Source of the DNA: Neobacillus vireti
GTDB lineage: Bacteria > Bacillota > Bacilli > Bacillales > Cytobacillaceae
Reading direction: 5' to 3'
Length of the DNA: 64,000 nt
Assembly (NCBI RefSeq): GCF_001026695.1
Contig: NZ_LDNB01000015.1
Location: 1 to 64,000 of the forward strand
The position numbers and the translations under genes were made by a program. Shown here one piece after another: positions 1-10,702 of the stretch (positions are counted from its first letter, which is position 1; every line of letters begins with the position of its first letter). The notes beneath the pieces were generated by a model. It worked only from the letters and a program-made list of their open reading frames with translations. It had not been told where the DNA came from and made no database searches.

Positions 1-150
1 TGTTGAATGTTCGAGGGGATTTCGCCGATTTGAACTAGAATCTCGCCAACTTTTGAATTTATATCGCCAACTTGGGGATTGATTTTCGCCAAGTTTGATT
101 GTTATTTCGCCAAACTTGAGGCGAATTCCGCCAAACTGCTTTCGTCCGCA
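1..150. repeat. 21-bp periodic repeat array 1, downstream of hemL
   Basis: The tetramer CGCC recurs at 23, 44, 65, 87, 108 and 129, so six units follow each other at 21-bp (once 22-bp) spacing. On the minus strand the core reads TTGGCGAAA or TTGGCGATA. The rest of each unit is degenerate and AT-rich. The array may continue beyond the left edge. It lies outside the haem operon, past the hemL terminator. One minus-strand frame is open through it and would give heptads of the form xWRNxxx, but no start or ribosome binding site supports a gene. It belongs with the arrays at 2582-2852 and 12544-12845. Confidence 0.8.
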
Positions 151-194
151 CAAAATAGGTCAATTTAAAAGCCAGTCCGTGGACTGGCTCTGGC

Positions 195-226
195 AATAAA
201 AAATACACCCACAAAGCGAGTGGGTG
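195..226 (-). terminator. Rho-independent terminator of the hem operon
   Basis: CACCCAC (206-212) pairs with GTGGGTG (220-226) around a 7-nt loop. On the minus strand the stem is followed by a U-rich tract (complement of 195-204). It sits just past the hemL stop codon. A second perfect hairpin at 170-189 follows and may back it up. Confidence 0.85.
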
Positions 227-242
227 CAGTTTGAACAAATTT

Positions 243-1529
243 TTATTTAAGCCTTGAGAAAGCAACCTCCGCTGCTTGAATTGTTTTTTCAATATCTTCA
301 TCGGAGTGCTCGGTAGATAAGAACAATCCTTCAAACTGTGAAGGCGGCAAGAATATTCCTTGATTAGCCATTTCCCGATAGTACGCAGCAAAGAATTTCA
401 AATTAGACTGTTTTGCTATGTCATAGTTGATAACTTCCTCATTTGTAAAGAAGAAGCCAATCATCGAACCAGCACGGTTAAAGGTAATTGGTACCTCGTA
501 TTTTTTAGCAGCTGCCTCAAAGCCTTTTTGAAGCATGTCGCCTTTGCGAATAAATTCCTGATAGTGCTCAGGTGTTAATTGACTTAATGTCTCAAGTCCT
601 GCCGTCATCGCTAATGGGTTTCCTGAGAGGGTTCCCGCTTGATAAATCGGACCGCTCGGAGCGATTTGCTGCATGATTTCCGCTTTACCGCCGTATGCGC
701 CAACAGGAAGTCCGCCACCGATTACTTTGCCGAGGCAGGTAATGTCTGGTGTGACATTGAAATAACCTTGTGCACAATTGTAGCCAACCCGGAAGCCAGT
801 CATAACTTCATCAAAAATCAGTAAAGACCCGTTTGCTGAAGTTAGCTCACGCAGACCTTCTAAGAAGCCTGGAAGCGGCGGGACTAGCCCCATGTTACCG
901 GCAACAGGTTCAACAATTATACAAGCGATATCTTCGCCAAATTGTTCGAAGGCAAATTTTACACTTTCCAGGTCATTGTAAGGAACGGTAATCGTATTTG
1001 AGGCTACCCCTTCCGGCACCCCAGGACTGTCAGGCAAGCCAAGTGTAGCCACGCCTGAGCCAGCTTTAATCAATAATGAATCGCCGTGGCCGTGATAGCA
1101 GCCTTCAAATTTCAAAATCTTGTTGCGGCCAGTATAGCCGCGAGCTAAACGAAGTGCGCTCATCGTTGCTTCTGTACCTGAATTGACCATCCGTACTACT
1201 TCAATCGAGGGCACGCGTTCGATTACTAGCTTGGCTAATTTATTTTCTAATAAGGTCGGAGCTCCAAAGCTTGTCCCTTGTTCTGCTGTTTTTTTCAACG
1301 CTTCGACAACACGGTCGTTGGAGTGTCCTAAAATGAGCGGACCCCATGAAAGGACGTAATCAATATATTCGTTGCCGTCGATATCATAGATTTTTGACCC
1401 TTTGCCTCTTTCCATAAAAATCGGACTCATGTCAACGGATTTAAAGGCACGAACCGGGCTGTTCACACCGCCGGGCATTAGGTTTTGGGCTTCTTTAAAT
1501 GCTTCAATCGATTTTGTATACGAACGCAT
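243..1529 (-). CDS. hemL: Glutamate-1-semialdehyde 2,1-aminomutase
   Basis: A pyridoxal-phosphate enzyme of aminotransferase class III that converts glutamate-1-semialdehyde to 5-aminolevulinate, the second step of C5 haem synthesis in the cytoplasm. The 428-residue product has the usual family length. Visible motifs are NSGTEATM, the EPVAGNMG and FDEVMTGFR segments that hold the cofactor, and LGKVIGGG with the Schiff-base lysine at about residue 268. The ATG at 1529 (MRSYTKS) is chosen over an in-frame TTG at 1547 because AAAGAGGG stands 6 nt before it. It is the last gene of the hem operon, 25 nt after hemB, and is followed by a strong terminator. Confidence 0.97.
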   Translation of the reverse strand: MRSYTKSIEAFKEAQNLMPGGVNSPVRAFKSVDMSPIFMERGKGSKIYDIDGNEYIDYVLSWGPLILGHSNDRVVEALKKTAEQGTSFGAPTLLENKLAKLVIERVPSIEVVRMVNSGTEATMSALRLARGYTGRNKILKFEGCYHGHGDSLLIKAGSGVATLGLPDSPGVPEGVASNTITVPYNDLESVKFAFEQFGEDIACIIVEPVAGNMGLVPPLPGFLEGLRELTSANGSLLIFDEVMTGFRVGYNCAQGYFNVTPDITCLGKVIGGGLPVGAYGGKAEIMQQIAPSGPIYQAGTLSGNPLAMTAGLETLSQLTPEHYQEFIRKGDMLQKGFEAAAKKYEVPITFNRAGSMIGFFFTNEEVINYDIAKQSNLKFFAAYYREMANQGIFLPPSQFEGLFLSTEHSDEDIEKTIQAAEVAFSRLK

Positions 1530-1554
1530 TCTATTCCCTCTTTTCAAATAATGT

Positions 1555-2535
1555 TTATTCGTCTTCTTTTAACCAGCGAATGGCATCTTTTGCCGCGTAG
1601 GTAATGATTAGATCTGCACCAGCTCGCTTCATGCCGATAAGCATTTCTAGCACGGTCTTTTTCTCATCGATCCAGCCGTTTAGTGCAGCTGCTTTAACCA
1701 TTGAATATTCACCGCTGACGTTGTAGACAACGACAGGTAAATTAAAGTTATTTTTCACATCACGAACAATATCAAGGTAAGGCATTCCAGGCTTAATGAT
1801 TAAAAAATCTGCCCCTTCTGCGACATCGGATTCTGCTTCTCTGAATGCTTCCATGCGGTTTGCCGGATCCATTTGATATGTCTTGCGATCGCCAAACTGC
1901 GGTGCGCCCTCTGCCGCTTCACGGAAAGGTCCGTAAAATGCGGATGCATATTTAACTGCATACGACATGATTGGTATATCGGTATACCCAGCTTCATCTA
2001 AACCGGCGCGAATCGCTGCCACGAAGCCGTCCATCATGTTCGATGGTGCAATAATATCTGCTCCTGCTTTCGCCTGGGCCACTGCTGTTTTTACGAGTAG
2101 TTCCAGCGATTGGTCGTTAAGGATCTTTTCACCTTCGACCACTCCGCAGTGACCGTGGTCTGTATACTCACACAGGCATGTATCGGCAACAACGATGATT
2201 TCCGGAAATTTTTCTTTAATGAAACGTGTCGCTTCCTGAACGATGCCATGTTCATGATATGCCTGCTCGCCGCACGCATCCTTTGTTTTCGGAATGCCAA
2301 AAAGGAGGACCGACTTAATCCCATGTGCGACGATATCTTCCATCTCCGCTTGAAGGTGATCCAGCGATACTTGGAAAACACCAGGCATTGATGAAACCTC
2401 GTTACGGATGTTTTCACCTTCATAGATAAATAACGGATAAATGAAATCCTCCGCTCTTAAATGATTCTCTCTGACAAGTGCGCGCATATTGGCACTTGAA
2501 CGCAGTTTGCGATGACGTGAAAATTGTAATTCCAT
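1555..2535 (-). CDS. hemB: Porphobilinogen synthase (delta-aminolevulinic acid dehydratase)
   Basis: Condenses two 5-aminolevulinate molecules to porphobilinogen. The 326-residue protein carries the zinc-type cysteine cluster [14 protein letters not shown] (Cys120, 122, 130) and the two Schiff-base lysines in SYAVKYAS (Lys195) and [10 protein letters not shown] (Lys248), so it is a complete, probably zinc-dependent enzyme. The ATG at 2535 follows a GGGGGG-rich ribosome binding site. In B. subtilis hemD and hemB are close together. Here a 270-bp tandem repeat array separates them, so translation of hemB is not coupled to hemD. Confidence 0.97.
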   Translation of the reverse strand: MELQFSRHRKLRSSANMRALVRENHLRAEDFIYPLFIYEGENIRNEVSSMPGVFQVSLDHLQAEMEDIVAHGIKSVLLFGIPKTKDACGEQAYHEHGIVQEATRFIKEKFPEIIVVADTCLCEYTDHGHCGVVEGEKILNDQSLELLVKTAVAQAKAGADIIAPSNMMDGFVAAIRAGLDEAGYTDIPIMSYAVKYASAFYGPFREAAEGAPQFGDRKTYQMDPANRMEAFREAESDVAEGADFLIIKPGMPYLDIVRDVKNNFNLPVVVYNVSGEYSMVKAAALNGWIDEKKTVLEMLIGMKRAGADLIITYAAKDAIRWLKEDE

Positions 2536-2581
2536 TATATAAATACCCCCCGAAAAAATTACCTTATTTGTAGTGCGCTGT

Positions 2582-2852
2582 TTTACTGGCGGATGGCGCC
2601 TGTTTACTGGCGGAAAATGCTGCTTTACTGGCGGTTGACACCACTTTACTAGCGTACAGCGCCATTACTGGCGAATAGCGCCAATTTACTGGCGGATAAC
2701 GCCCGTTTACTGGCGAATACCACCACTTTACTGGCGAGCTGCACCCGTTTACTGGCGAATACCACCACTTTACTGGCGGGCTGCACCCGTTTACTAGTGG
2801 ATACCCCCACTTTACTCGCGGAAAATGTCACTTTACTGGCGGCTCAGCCGCC
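2582..2852. repeat. 21-bp periodic repeat array 2, between hemD and hemB
   Basis: Thirteen units start with TTTACT or a one-base variant at 2582, 2603, 2624, 2645, 2664, 2685, 2706, 2727, 2748, 2769, 2790, 2811 and 2832. All steps are 21 bp except one of 19. The plus-strand core is TTTACTGGCGRAT and the second half of each unit is variable. Some pairs of units (2727/2769 and 2748/2790) are nearly identical, which suggests 42-bp duplication steps. The minus-strand frame 2649-2831 is open and encodes ASKxxxx heptads but has no ribosome binding site. The array lies inside the hem operon and must be transcribed with it. Confidence 0.9.
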
Positions 2853-2855
2853 ACC

Positions 2856-3635
2856 TCAATCCTCAGATACCTCTAAATAAGCTATCAAGCTTTTAATCAT
2901 TTCTGCCACGGTGTACTCCTCTGGAGAAGCATGAACTGTCAATCCATATCCATGTAGTTTCTTCTCCGTTACAGGTCCGATGCAGCCGATTACACATTTT
3001 TGCAGTTCCTCTTCCAGTTGATATTCCTTCACAACTTTCATCAGATGATCGACCGTCGATGGGCTTGTAAACGTCAGGATATCAAGCTGGTTATCGGTCA
3101 GCATTCCTGCGAGCTTTACCCGGCTCTCTTCCGGCATGAATGTTTCATAAATGACGACCTCATCAACCAAAGCACCAACACTTGACAAGGTGCTGGCAAT
3201 ATATTCACGGGCGAGATTTCCTTTCGGCAGCAAGACCCGGGAACCACTGTGGATATAAGGCAAGAACTCTTCAGCAAATACTTCCGCCACATATGCAGAG
3301 GGGACGAATTCTGCACGAAGCCCCCGCTCCTGCAAGACCTCTGCCGTCCTTTTCCCAATCACAGCGATCTTTGGAAAATCGACACCAGCCTCTTCATAAA
3401 AAGAAAAGAAGGTTTCGACCGTAACATTGCTCGTAAAAATAATCCAGTCATATGTATCAAGGACCTTCATTGCTTCTAGAAGACGCTCGTTTTTTTCAAG
3501 CGGACGAAAGGCAATCAGAGGGATTTCAATCGGAATCCCTCCAGCCCTTTCAACAAGCTTGGAGAAGGAGCCTGCTTGATCTTTTCCTCTTGGAACAAGA
3601 ACTTTCTTGTCAAGCAATGGCAAGGATTTTATCAT
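2856..3635 (-). CDS. hemD: Uroporphyrinogen-III synthase
   Basis: Closes and inverts ring D of hydroxymethylbilane to give uroporphyrinogen III. The family is poorly conserved. Assignment rests on length (259 residues), the two-lobed Rossmann-like pattern, segments such as [10 protein letters not shown] and [14 protein letters not shown] that are typical of the family, and position directly after hemC. The start codon overlaps the hemC stop by 4 nt, so the two are translationally coupled. The stop is immediately followed on the minus strand by repeat array 2. Confidence 0.93.
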   Translation of the reverse strand: MIKSLPLLDKKVLVPRGKDQAGSFSKLVERAGGIPIEIPLIAFRPLEKNERLLEAMKVLDTYDWIIFTSNVTVETFFSFYEEAGVDFPKIAVIGKRTAEVLQERGLRAEFVPSAYVAEVFAEEFLPYIHSGSRVLLPKGNLAREYIASTLSSVGALVDEVVIYETFMPEESRVKLAGMLTDNQLDILTFTSPSTVDHLMKVVKEYQLEEELQKCVIGCIGPVTEKKLHGYGLTVHASPEEYTVAEMIKSLIAYLEVSED

Positions 3636-4567
3636 TGACCCTCGAGCTCCCGTTTGACCTTTTCAATCAGGTCCTTGGCTCCTCTTTTAATTAAAAGTTC
3701 TGCAGCTTGATTGCCAAGCTCTTCTGGATTTTGCCCTCTAAGTTCTTCTTTGAAAATTTCTTGGCCTTCAGGAGAAGCAACCAATACATTTAAGACCACT
3801 TCATCGTTCTCTTCAACACGAGCAAAACCAGCTATCGGCACCTGACAGCCGCCCTCCATTTTTTGCAGGAAGGCGCGCTCGGCACGAACGGCTCTTTCTG
3901 TTTTTTTGCAGGTGAATTTTTCAAACAGTTCTAGTAGATCTTTATCGTCTTCACGGCATTCAATCGATAATGCCCCTTGGCCAACGGCAGGAATACAAAG
4001 GTCAGCATCCAAAAATTCAGTTACTACGTCAGAAGCCCAGCCAAGGCGGGAAAGACCTGCCGCCGCTAAAATAATCGCATCGTATTCCTCAGTCTCTAGT
4101 TTTGCTAATCGTGTATCGACATTGCCGCGGATCCATTTAATCTCTAAATCTGGGCGTTGTGCTAACAACTGAGCACTGCGGCGCAGGCTGCTCGTGCCGA
4201 TGATTGCACCTGGCTTCAAATCGTTTAATTTCACGTGACCTTTTGAAATAAGGGCATCGCGGTGGTCTTCACGGAAAGGAATACAGCCGATAGTGAGACC
4301 CTCCGGCAATACAGCCGGCATATCTTTCATACTATGAACAGCCATATCAATCTCTTTATCAAGCATCGCCTGCTCGATTTCCTTTACAAACAACCCTTTA
4401 CCGCCCACCTTCGAAAGGGTAACATCAAGGATTTGATCGCCTTTTGTTACGATTTCTTTCACTTCAAATTCGAAGGATGGATCAAGCTTCTTCAACTGGT
4501 CCATTACCCAATTTGTTTGTGTTAATGCCAACTTGCTTCGTCTGGAACCTACAATAATTTTTCGCAT
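3632..4567 (-). CDS. hemC: Hydroxymethylbilane synthase (porphobilinogen deaminase)
   Basis: Polymerises four porphobilinogen molecules on a covalently bound dipyrromethane cofactor. The 311-residue protein shows [11 protein letters not shown] at the N-terminus, HSMKDMP, GTSSLRR and RGNVDTRL in the substrate site, and the cofactor cysteine in [10 protein letters not shown] (Cys241). It overlaps hemD by 4 nt. About 95 nt separate it from hemX, and part of that gap is a dispersed repeat (4619-4662). Confidence 0.97.
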   Translation of the reverse strand: MRKIIVGSRRSKLALTQTNWVMDQLKKLDPSFEFEVKEIVTKGDQILDVTLSKVGGKGLFVKEIEQAMLDKEIDMAVHSMKDMPAVLPEGLTIGCIPFREDHRDALISKGHVKLNDLKPGAIIGTSSLRRSAQLLAQRPDLEIKWIRGNVDTRLAKLETEEYDAIILAAAGLSRLGWASDVVTEFLDADLCIPAVGQGALSIECREDDKDLLELFEKFTCKKTERAVRAERAFLQKMEGGCQVPIAGFARVEENDEVVLNVLVASPEGQEIFKEELRGQNPEELGNQAAELLIKRGAKDLIEKVKRELEGQ

Positions 4568-4618
4568 GATTGCCTCCTATGATTTCATTACAAAAATCTA
4601 TATCATTCGACTTTGAGT

Positions 4619-4662
4619 ATTGTCCAGCTCCAGCGCCGCTAAACGGGCGCCTTCGCTTTTCT
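4619..4662. repeat. Dispersed Bacillaceae-type intergenic repeat, copy 1
   Basis: The segment reads GTCCAGCTCCAGCG, then CGCTAAACGGGCGC, then TTCGCTTTTCTT. It runs right up to the hemX stop codon. A second copy with the same blocks lies at 55789-55829, between sdhA and sdhC. From memory, sequences of this type recur in many Bacillus-related genomes, and I know of no assigned function. Confidence 0.75.
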
Positions 4663-5495
4663 TATGCGTACCATAAATGAAAGGATGATAATTGACCAAA
4701 TAAGAAAAAGTTAATGATAACAATTAAAAAAGATGCCGTATTCCAAATCGCTAATTTTCTGCCGGACAGGTTTTTCACAATCCGCAGGTATAGGAAAATG
4801 CTATAAGCCGTCAACAATATGAATGAGCCGATAATTTTCATATCGTACCATGGCATTCCCGGAACCATTAGAAACGCCCACTGCAGACCGAGAATAAGGC
4901 TCAGGAGCAGCATGGGAACACCGATGACTGCCAATATGTAGGATAATCTTTCTAGCTTCTCTAAATCTGCGAGTCTAATGAGTCTGGTTCCCCATTTTTT
5001 TCTCTTTAATAAATCGTACTGAAGCAGGTATAACGTCGAAAAGACAAACGACAATGAAAAGGCACCGTAAGACAGAATTGCCATTGTGATATGGATTAAC
5101 AGCAGTTCAGACACAAGCTGTTTGGCCATGATATGGGAATGATATTGCATCGGGGCAAAGGTATGAATCGCCATGACGATAAAGCCGAGTATATTCGTAA
5201 AAAAAACGATAAAGTCGACCCGCAATAACCGATTTATCCCAAGTGACAATGTGACTAATACCCAAGCATAAAAATAGAGTCCCTCAAAGATTGTTAACAC
5301 AGGGAACCTGCCTGTTCTTATCATATAGGAAGATAGAAAAACGGTTTGCAATATCCATACAAATGCAAGTAACCAGAAGGCAATACGGTTTGCCTTCCGG
5401 TTATGATGTAGGAAATCAAAGAAATAAAGCAGTACACTGATGGCGTAAACGACTACTGTTAATTCATGAATCCTTGTCATGAAGACTTCAAACAT
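4662..5495 (-). CDS. hemX: HemX, CcsA-like integral membrane protein
   Basis: A 277-residue polytopic membrane protein of the cytochrome c assembly (CcsA/ResC-like) family with about eight hydrophobic segments. In Bacillus HemX is known to lower the level of the HemA protein, a feedback role in haem synthesis. That is family knowledge and cannot be read from the sequence. The C-terminal WAFLMVPGMPWYDMK segment resembles the tryptophan-rich part of CcsA proteins. It starts 14 nt after hemA. Confidence 0.92.
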   Translation of the reverse strand: MFEVFMTRIHELTVVVYAISVLLYFFDFLHHNRKANRIAFWLLAFVWILQTVFLSSYMIRTGRFPVLTIFEGLYFYAWVLVTLSLGINRLLRVDFIVFFTNILGFIVMAIHTFAPMQYHSHIMAKQLVSELLLIHITMAILSYGAFSLSFVFSTLYLLQYDLLKRKKWGTRLIRLADLEKLERLSYILAVIGVPMLLLSLILGLQWAFLMVPGMPWYDMKIIGSFILLTAYSIFLYLRIVKNLSGRKLAIWNTASFLIVIINFFLFGQLSSFHLWYA

Positions 5496-5509
5496 AGACG
5501 AGACCCCCT

Positions 5510-6853
5510 CTATGACCGAAAGGAAGCCTGAACTTCTTGGACCGGCATGTTATTGGTTTCGGCTGCTTTCGAATGTTGTTCCTGGGCCTGCTCTTCAATA
5601 TTAAATATTTTCATAAATAAACCCATCGCCTGATCAGCATCGGGTCTTGCAGCCAATTCTTTTGCTTGTAAAATCGGATCCTTTAAGAGTTGGTTGATGA
5701 TACTCTTTGTATGTTTATTTAACACTTTAATATCCCGGTCCGTTAAGTTTGGCAGTTTTCGCTCCAAGCTATCCATTGTTTCCGCCTGAATCGCTAAAGC
5801 CTTTTCCCTAAGAGCGGAAATAACCGGAACTACACCGAGCGTTCCCAGCCACTGGTTAAAATCCACAATTTCTTTTTCAATCATGAGCCCGATTTTTTCA
5901 GCTGCTTTCTTACGCTCTTGTAAATTGGCCTCGACAATTCCTTCTAGATCGTCAATATCATATAAAAAGATGTTTTCAAGCTCGGCTATTCTAGGGTCCA
6001 AGTCGCGCGGTACAGCTATGTCAACCATAAATAACGGTTTGCCCTTGCGCTTCTTTTCGACCTTTGCCATCATTTCTTTTGAAATGACGAAGTCTTTTGC
6101 ACCAGTCGAGCTGATGAGGATATCTGCCTCCACCAGTGACTTCTCCAATTCAGCTGCTGTTTTTGCTTCACCATTAAAACGGCTCGCAAGCGCCTTCGCT
6201 TTATCATACGTCCGATTGATGACTGTTACTTTTTTCACGCCGTTACCGTGCAAGTTTTGGGCTGCGAGTTCGCCCATTTTTCCCGCTCCAAAAATCAATA
6301 CATGCTTTCCAGAAAGGGAGCCGAAGATTTTCTTCGCAAGTTCCACCGCTGCATAGCTGACAGAAACGGCATTTGCACCAATCTCTGTTTCTGAGTGACC
6401 GCGTTTTGCCAAGGTAATTGCCTGTTTAAACAAGTGGTTAAACACGGACCCAGTCGTTTCTTCCGCTTGAGCTGACATGAAGCTCGTCCGTACCTGTCCA
6501 AGGATTTGCGTTTCCCCTAAAACCATGGAGTTCAAGCCGCAAGTCACATTGAATAAATGTTCTACCGCACCATCGTCTTCGTAAACAAATAAAAATGGCG
6601 AAAATTCTTGCTGTTCCATTCCGAACCATTCGGACAGAAATTCTTTCATATAATAGCGGCCTGTATGGAGCTGGTCAACAACCGCATAAATTTCCGTTCG
6701 ATTACACGTAGACAAGATGATATTTTCCAGGATGCTTTTTTTGGAGTTTAACTTCTTAATGGCATCCACAAGATCGGCTTCATTAAAGGTCAACCGCTCA
6801 CGGATTTCTACAGGGGCAGTTTTATAATTAAGACCGAGCACTAATATATGCAT
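5510..6853 (-). CDS. hemA: Glutamyl-tRNA reductase
   Basis: First committed enzyme of the C5 pathway. It reduces glutamyl-tRNA(Glu) to glutamate-1-semialdehyde with NADPH. The 447-residue protein has the N-terminal catalytic domain with the nucleophilic cysteine in [12 protein letters not shown], the NADPH-binding [13 protein letters not shown], and a helical C-terminal dimerisation domain. The start ATG at 6853 lies about 11 nt after a G-rich site. It is the first gene of the operon. The C-terminal 30 residues are glutamine- and glutamate-rich and look divergent, as is common in this family. Confidence 0.97.
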   Translation of the reverse strand: MHILVLGLNYKTAPVEIRERLTFNEADLVDAIKKLNSKKSILENIILSTCNRTEIYAVVDQLHTGRYYMKEFLSEWFGMEQQEFSPFLFVYEDDGAVEHLFNVTCGLNSMVLGETQILGQVRTSFMSAQAEETTGSVFNHLFKQAITLAKRGHSETEIGANAVSVSYAAVELAKKIFGSLSGKHVLIFGAGKMGELAAQNLHGNGVKKVTVINRTYDKAKALASRFNGEAKTAAELEKSLVEADILISSTGAKDFVISKEMMAKVEKKRKGKPLFMVDIAVPRDLDPRIAELENIFLYDIDDLEGIVEANLQERKKAAEKIGLMIEKEIVDFNQWLGTLGVVPVISALREKALAIQAETMDSLERKLPNLTDRDIKVLNKHTKSIINQLLKDPILQAKELAARPDADQAMGLFMKIFNIEEQAQEQHSKAAETNNMPVQEVQASFRS

Positions 6854-6898
6854 ATGTTTTGGACACCCCCACTAAATAATACAGTTTCAACTAGTAAA

Positions 6899-6904
6899 AT
6901 TATA
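6899..6904 (-). promoter_or_regulatory. Possible -10 element of the hem operon promoter
   Basis: A perfect TATAAT reads on the minus strand, about 46 nt before the hemA start, in a 200-bp divergent intergenic region. No good -35 hexamer stands 17 nt upstream, so the promoter may need an activator or a different spacer. In B. subtilis hemA is controlled by PerR. Only a weak match to a Per box overlaps this site. Confidence 0.35.
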
Positions 6905-7065
6905 TCACGAGCAATTTCGACTTTTACCCGTTAAATGTGAACAGAAAACGAAACTATTGTGGTAATATTAGAAATTGAATAGGATATGTTTATATACTTC
7001 CCTATGTACAGTATCAAAAAAACAGACATGATTCAAGTGAACCTTACTGGAAGCGGTGTTAAGTG

Positions 7066-7554
7066 ATGAAAAACCAGCGAATATTCCCTGGAATAATCCT
7101 GATTGGATTTGGCGGATATTTTTTATTACAGCAAACTGGATTGAGCTTTTTTCAACAAATTTCAACATGGCCTACCCTGATCATCATTGTTGGTGCCGCC
7201 TTTTTAGGGCAAGGGTATTTGGCTAAGGATTACGAGGCCGTTCTTCCCGGGGTCATTATGGCTGGATTGGGTCTTCAATTCTATCTTGCCGGCCGTGTGT
7301 CGTTCTGGCCGGAGAATCATATCGGCATGTTAATCTTGATTATTTCAATTGGATTTTTTCTTCGGTTTCAAAAGACCGGCACTGGGTTGTTTCAGGCTTT
7401 TCTCTTTCTCATTTTATCAGTCATGCTGCTATTTTATGATAAAATTGCCGGATACTTTGGTTTGCTCCAAAATGGAATGAGCTTCATCTGGAAATTTTGG
7501 CCTGCTCTGTTAATCGTTATTGGTATTTATTTTCTACTAAAAAAGAAAAAATAA
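7066..7554 (+). CDS. ysxD: YsxD-like polytopic membrane protein
   Basis: A protein of about 162 residues with four or five hydrophobic segments, a GIILIGFGGYFLLQQ start and a lysine-rich C-terminus. The repeated pattern (short loop, W-P-x-L, glycine-rich helix) resembles the LiaI/LiaF-type membrane domain (DUF5668-like). The name rests on position between hemA and ysxC, where B. subtilis has ysxD. It reads on the plus strand, opposite to its neighbours, from ATG 7066 or GTG 7063. Function is unknown. Confidence 0.7.
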   Translation: MKNQRIFPGIILIGFGGYFLLQQTGLSFFQQISTWPTLIIIVGAAFLGQGYLAKDYEAVLPGVIMAGLGLQFYLAGRVSFWPENHIGMLILIISIGFFLRFQKTGTGLFQAFLFLILSVMLLFYDKIAGYFGLLQNGMSFIWKFWPALLIVIGIYFLLKKKK

Positions 7555-7555
7555 C

Positions 7556-7584
7556 CGCCGAGCGCATTGCGCCCGGCGTTTTTT
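7556..7584 (+). terminator. Rho-independent terminator of ysxD
   Basis: CGCCGAGCGC pairs with GCGCCCGGCG around a 3-nt loop and is followed by six T. It begins just past the ysxD stop and reaches the ysxC stop codon, so the two genes converge. Confidence 0.85.
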
Positions 7585-8165
7585 CACATATAGCTCTCTA
7601 GAATCGACCACGCTTTATCTTTTCCTTCACCTGTTTCTGAGGAGAAGACGATAATATGGTCGTTAGCATCAAGGTCTAATGTCTCTTTTGTTACCTTTAA
7701 ATGTTTTTGCCATTTTCCCTTAGGAATTTTATCCGCCTTTGTTGCAATTATGACGCAAGGGATGTCGTAATGCTTTAAAAATTCATACATCATCACATCG
7801 TCTGCAGTAGGCGGATGGCGCAAATCAACAATCAAAACAGCTGCCTTTAGCTGCTCACGAGTCGTAAAATAAGTCTCAATCATCTTTCCCCATGCGGCAC
7901 GCTCCGTCTTTGAAACCTTTGCATACCCATAGCCCGGGACATCTACAAAGTGAAGCACTTCATTAATAAGAAAGAAGTTTAATGTTTGTGTTTTACCGGG
8001 CTTTGAAGAAATCCGCGCTAAGCCCTTTCGATTGAGCATCTTATTGATAAAAGAAGACTTGCCGACATTTGAGCGCCCAGCGAGCGCAAATTCGGGCAAT
8101 GCTGTTTCCGGGTACTGTTCCGGTTTAACCGCACTTATTACAATATCTGAACTGACTACCTTCAT
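7584..8165 (-). CDS. ysxC: Ribosome biogenesis GTPase YsxC (EngB/YihA family)
   Basis: A 193-residue GTPase needed for assembly of the 50S ribosomal subunit. G motifs are clear: G1 [10 protein letters not shown]2/G3 around TLNFFLI and [10 protein letters not shown]4 TKADK and G5 FSSETGEG. Length and order match the EngB family. The ATG overlaps the lonA stop by 4 nt, the lonA-ysxC pairing seen in Bacillus, which implies translational coupling. Confidence 0.96.
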   Translation of the reverse strand: MKVVSSDIVISAVKPEQYPETALPEFALAGRSNVGKSSFINKMLNRKGLARISSKPGKTQTLNFFLINEVLHFVDVPGYGYAKVSKTERAAWGKMIETYFTTREQLKAAVLIVDLRHPPTADDVMMYEFLKHYDIPCVIIATKADKIPKGKWQKHLKVTKETLDLDANDHIIVFSSETGEGKDKAWSILESYM

Positions 8166-10489
8166 TCTCTTCCACCTTCTAAAAGGGCATGCTTTAGAAC
8201 TTCATCCAAATGGGTTACCGGGACAAATTCCAATTCGTTACGGACACTTTCCGGAATGTCATCGATATCCATTTCATTGTCTTTCGGAAGAATAACCTTC
8301 GTCAGACCTGCTCGATGGGCACTGAGTGTTTTCTCTTTTAACCCGCCAATCGGAAGTACTCTGCCTCTTAACGTAATCTCGCCTGTCATTCCTACCTCGC
8401 GCCGGATTGGTCTGCCCGTTAAAGCAGAAACTAGTGCCGTAGCCATGGTAATTCCGGCTGAAGGCCCGTCCTTCGGAACCGCACCTTCGGGAACGTGAAT
8501 ATGGATATCATATTTTTCATGAAAATCTTTTTCAATCCCCAATTCCTTTGCCTTCGAACGAATATAGCTAAAAGCTGCCTGAGCTGATTCTTTCATAACG
8601 TCACCAAGTTTACCGGTTAGAACAAGCTTACCTTTTCCCGGTGATAGCGATACCTCGATTTGCAGGGTGTCGCCGCCAACGGTTGTATAAGCTAGACCTG
8701 TTGCCACCCCAACTTGGTCTTCCGCCTCCGCCATTCCATAGCGGAACCTCGGTTTCCCTAAAAATTCTTCAAGATTCTTTTCAGTAATAATGACACGTTT
8801 CTTCTCACCAGCGACAATGATTTTCGCCGTTTTCCGGCAGATGGTTGCCATTTGGCGTTCTAAGCTTCGAACCCCAGCCTCACGTGTGTAATATCGGACG
8901 ATTTTAAGGATAGCATCATCACGAACTTGTATAATTCCTTTTGTAAGTCCATTTTCTGCGACCTGCTTCGGAAGCAAGTGATCACGGCAAATATGAACTT
9001 TTTCCAGCTCCGTATAGCCGGAGATAGTAATGATTTCCATTCTATCTAACAGCGGAGCAGGGATTGTTGATAGATTATTAGCTGTGGCAATGAACATGAC
9101 TTTTGATAAATCGTAAGTTTCTTCTATATAATGGTCGCTAAAATTCCGATTCTGTTCGGGATCTAGGACCTCAAGCATTGCGCTTGATGGATCCCCGCGG
9201 AAATCGCTCGACATTTTATCGATTTCGTCTAACAAAAAGACGGGGTTAATCGTTCCTGCTTTTTTCATTCCTTGAATGATGCGGCCTGGCATTGCTCCGA
9301 CGTACGTTCTGCGATGACCGCGAATTTCTGACTCGTCACGGACACCGCCAAGTGATATCCGGACAAAGTGACGGTTAAGCGATGTGGCGATTGAGCGCGC
9401 AAGGCTTGTTTTACCAACACCCGGAGGTCCGGCAAGACAAAGAATCGGCCCTTTTAGGGAATTGGTCAGTTTTTGAACAGCTAAATATTCGAGAACCCGT
9501 TCCTTTACTTTTTCAAGGCCGTAATGGTCTTGATTTAAAACCTTTTCAGCACGATTAATATTAATATCGTCTTTAGTCTTTTTTGACCAAGGGATCGAAA
9601 TCAGCCAATCAATATAATTGCGAATGACAGCACTTTCTGCAGAACTTGTCGGTACCTTTTCGTAGCGATCCAGTTCTTTCAGAGCTGCTTTAAGAGCATG
9701 TTCAGGCATGCCTGCTTGCTCGATTTTTTTCGTGAGTTCGGCGATTTCGCCTGTTTTGCCTTCTTTATCGCCTAACTCCTTCTGAATCGCCTTCATTTGT
9801 TCACGCAAATAATATTCCTTTTGCGTTCTTTCCATCGATCGCTTGACACGCTGTCCAATTTTCTTTTCAAGATTAAGAACTTCTTTTTCATTGTGGATGG
9901 TGTCAATTACCCTGTTTACCCTTTGTTTGACATCAATTGTCTCAAGGATTTCTTGCTTTTCCTTTAGCTTGATTGGTAGGTGGGAAGCAATAATATCCGC
10001 CATTCTGCCAGGTTCCTCAATGTCGGTAACAGAGGCATATGTTTCTGCCGATATTTTTTTCGATAATTTTATGTATTGTTCGAAATAATCAAGCATTGTT
10101 CTCATTAAGGCTTGGTCTTCGACATCTTTTGTAACCGCATCCTCATAAGTGACAATTTGGACGGAGTAATAATCTTCTTCTTCATAAATTGAGACAATTT
10201 CCGCTCTGTTTAGACCTTCAACTAGTACTCTAATCGTGCCGTTTGGCAGTTTTAGCATTTGCTTAACCTTTGTTAGCGTTCCCAGCTTGTATAAGTCTTC
10301 TTCGGACGGCTCATCGATTGAGACATCTTTTTGAGTTGTTAAGAATATTAAATGGTCGCCTACCATTGCCTTTTCGAGTGCCTGCACCGATCTTTCGCGG
10401 CCTACATCTAAATGAAGCACCATTGTTGGATAGACAAGCAATCCTCGAAGTGGCAGGAGGGGGACGGTCAATTCGTTTTTATTCGCCAA
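8162..10489 (-). CDS. lonA: ATP-dependent protease LonA
   Basis: Soluble Lon protease that degrades misfolded and regulatory proteins. It has an N-terminal substrate-binding LON domain ([16 protein letters not shown]), an AAA+ module with Walker [10 protein letters not shown] and Walker [10 protein letters not shown], and a C-terminal protease domain with the catalytic serine in [15 protein letters not shown] and lysine in [14 protein letters not shown]. The start is placed at TTG 10489 (MANKNEL), because TGGAGGTG lies 7 nt before it and the N-terminus then fits B. subtilis LonA. An upstream ATG at 10516 would add nine unlikely residues and overlap the ribosome binding site. Product about 775 residues. 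Confidence 0.96.
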   Translation of the reverse strand: MANKNELTVPLLPLRGLLVYPTMVLHLDVGRERSVQALEKAMVGDHLIFLTTQKDVSIDEPSEEDLYKLGTLTKVKQMLKLPNGTIRVLVEGLNRAEIVSIYEEEDYYSVQIVTYEDAVTKDVEDQALMRTMLDYFEQYIKLSKKISAETYASVTDIEEPGRMADIIASHLPIKLKEKQEILETIDVKQRVNRVIDTIHNEKEVLNLEKKIGQRVKRSMERTQKEYYLREQMKAIQKELGDKEGKTGEIAELTKKIEQAGMPEHALKAALKELDRYEKVPTSSAESAVIRNYIDWLISIPWSKKTKDDININRAEKVLNQDHYGLEKVKERVLEYLAVQKLTNSLKGPILCLAGPPGVGKTSLARSIATSLNRHFVRISLGGVRDESEIRGHRRTYVGAMPGRIIQGMKKAGTINPVFLLDEIDKMSSDFRGDPSSAMLEVLDPEQNRNFSDHYIEETYDLSKVMFIATANNLSTIPAPLLDRMEIITISGYTELEKVHICRDHLLPKQVAENGLTKGIIQVRDDAILKIVRYYTREAGVRSLERQMATICRKTAKIIVAGEKKRVIITEKNLEEFLGKPRFRYGMAEAEDQVGVATGLAYTTVGGDTLQIEVSLSPGKGKLVLTGKLGDVMKESAQAAFSYIRSKAKELGIEKDFHEKYDIHIHVPEGAVPKDGPSAGITMATALVSALTGRPIRREVGMTGEITLRGRVLPIGGLKEKTLSAHRAGLTKVILPKDNEMDIDDIPESVRNELEFVPVTHLDEVLKHALLEGGRE

Positions 10490-10656
10490 AATACTGCACC
10501 TCCATATACAAATCAATTTTTGTTGAATAGTCTTTGTACAATTCTATCTCATTTGTTTTTAAGTGTCTATTTTTAGTGTGATTCGTATTCACTTTTTCAA
10601 GATAACTTTATTTTCCCCAACTAATCAGATTTCTTCCTTTACGTTTCTATTTACAC

Positions 10657-10696
10657 GAAAAAACTCCGGTTTGCTTGTTTGAAAACAAACCGGAGT
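10657..10696 (-). terminator. Rho-independent terminator of lonB
   Basis: ACTCCGGTTTG (from 10663) pairs with CAAACCGGAGT (to 10696). On the minus strand six T follow. It sits a few nucleotides past the lonB stop. Confidence 0.88.
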
Positions 10697-10702
10697 ATGT
10701 AA

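Noticed and set aside
59-391. Minus-strand open frame overlapping array 1 and hemL
   Set aside because: It overlaps hemL and its terminator, and has no ribosome binding site. The WRN heptads result from the 21-bp DNA repeat.
2649-2831. Minus-strand 60-codon frame with ASK heptads
   Set aside because: It lies wholly in repeat array 2 and has no ribosome binding site. The heptads follow from the 21-bp period.
2582-2852. CRISPR array
   Set aside because: There are no spacers of uniform size between identical repeats, the units abut directly at 21 bp, and no cas gene is present in the window.
6860-6920. Per box in the hemA promoter
   Set aside because: The best match agrees in only about nine of fourteen positions, too weak to annotate.
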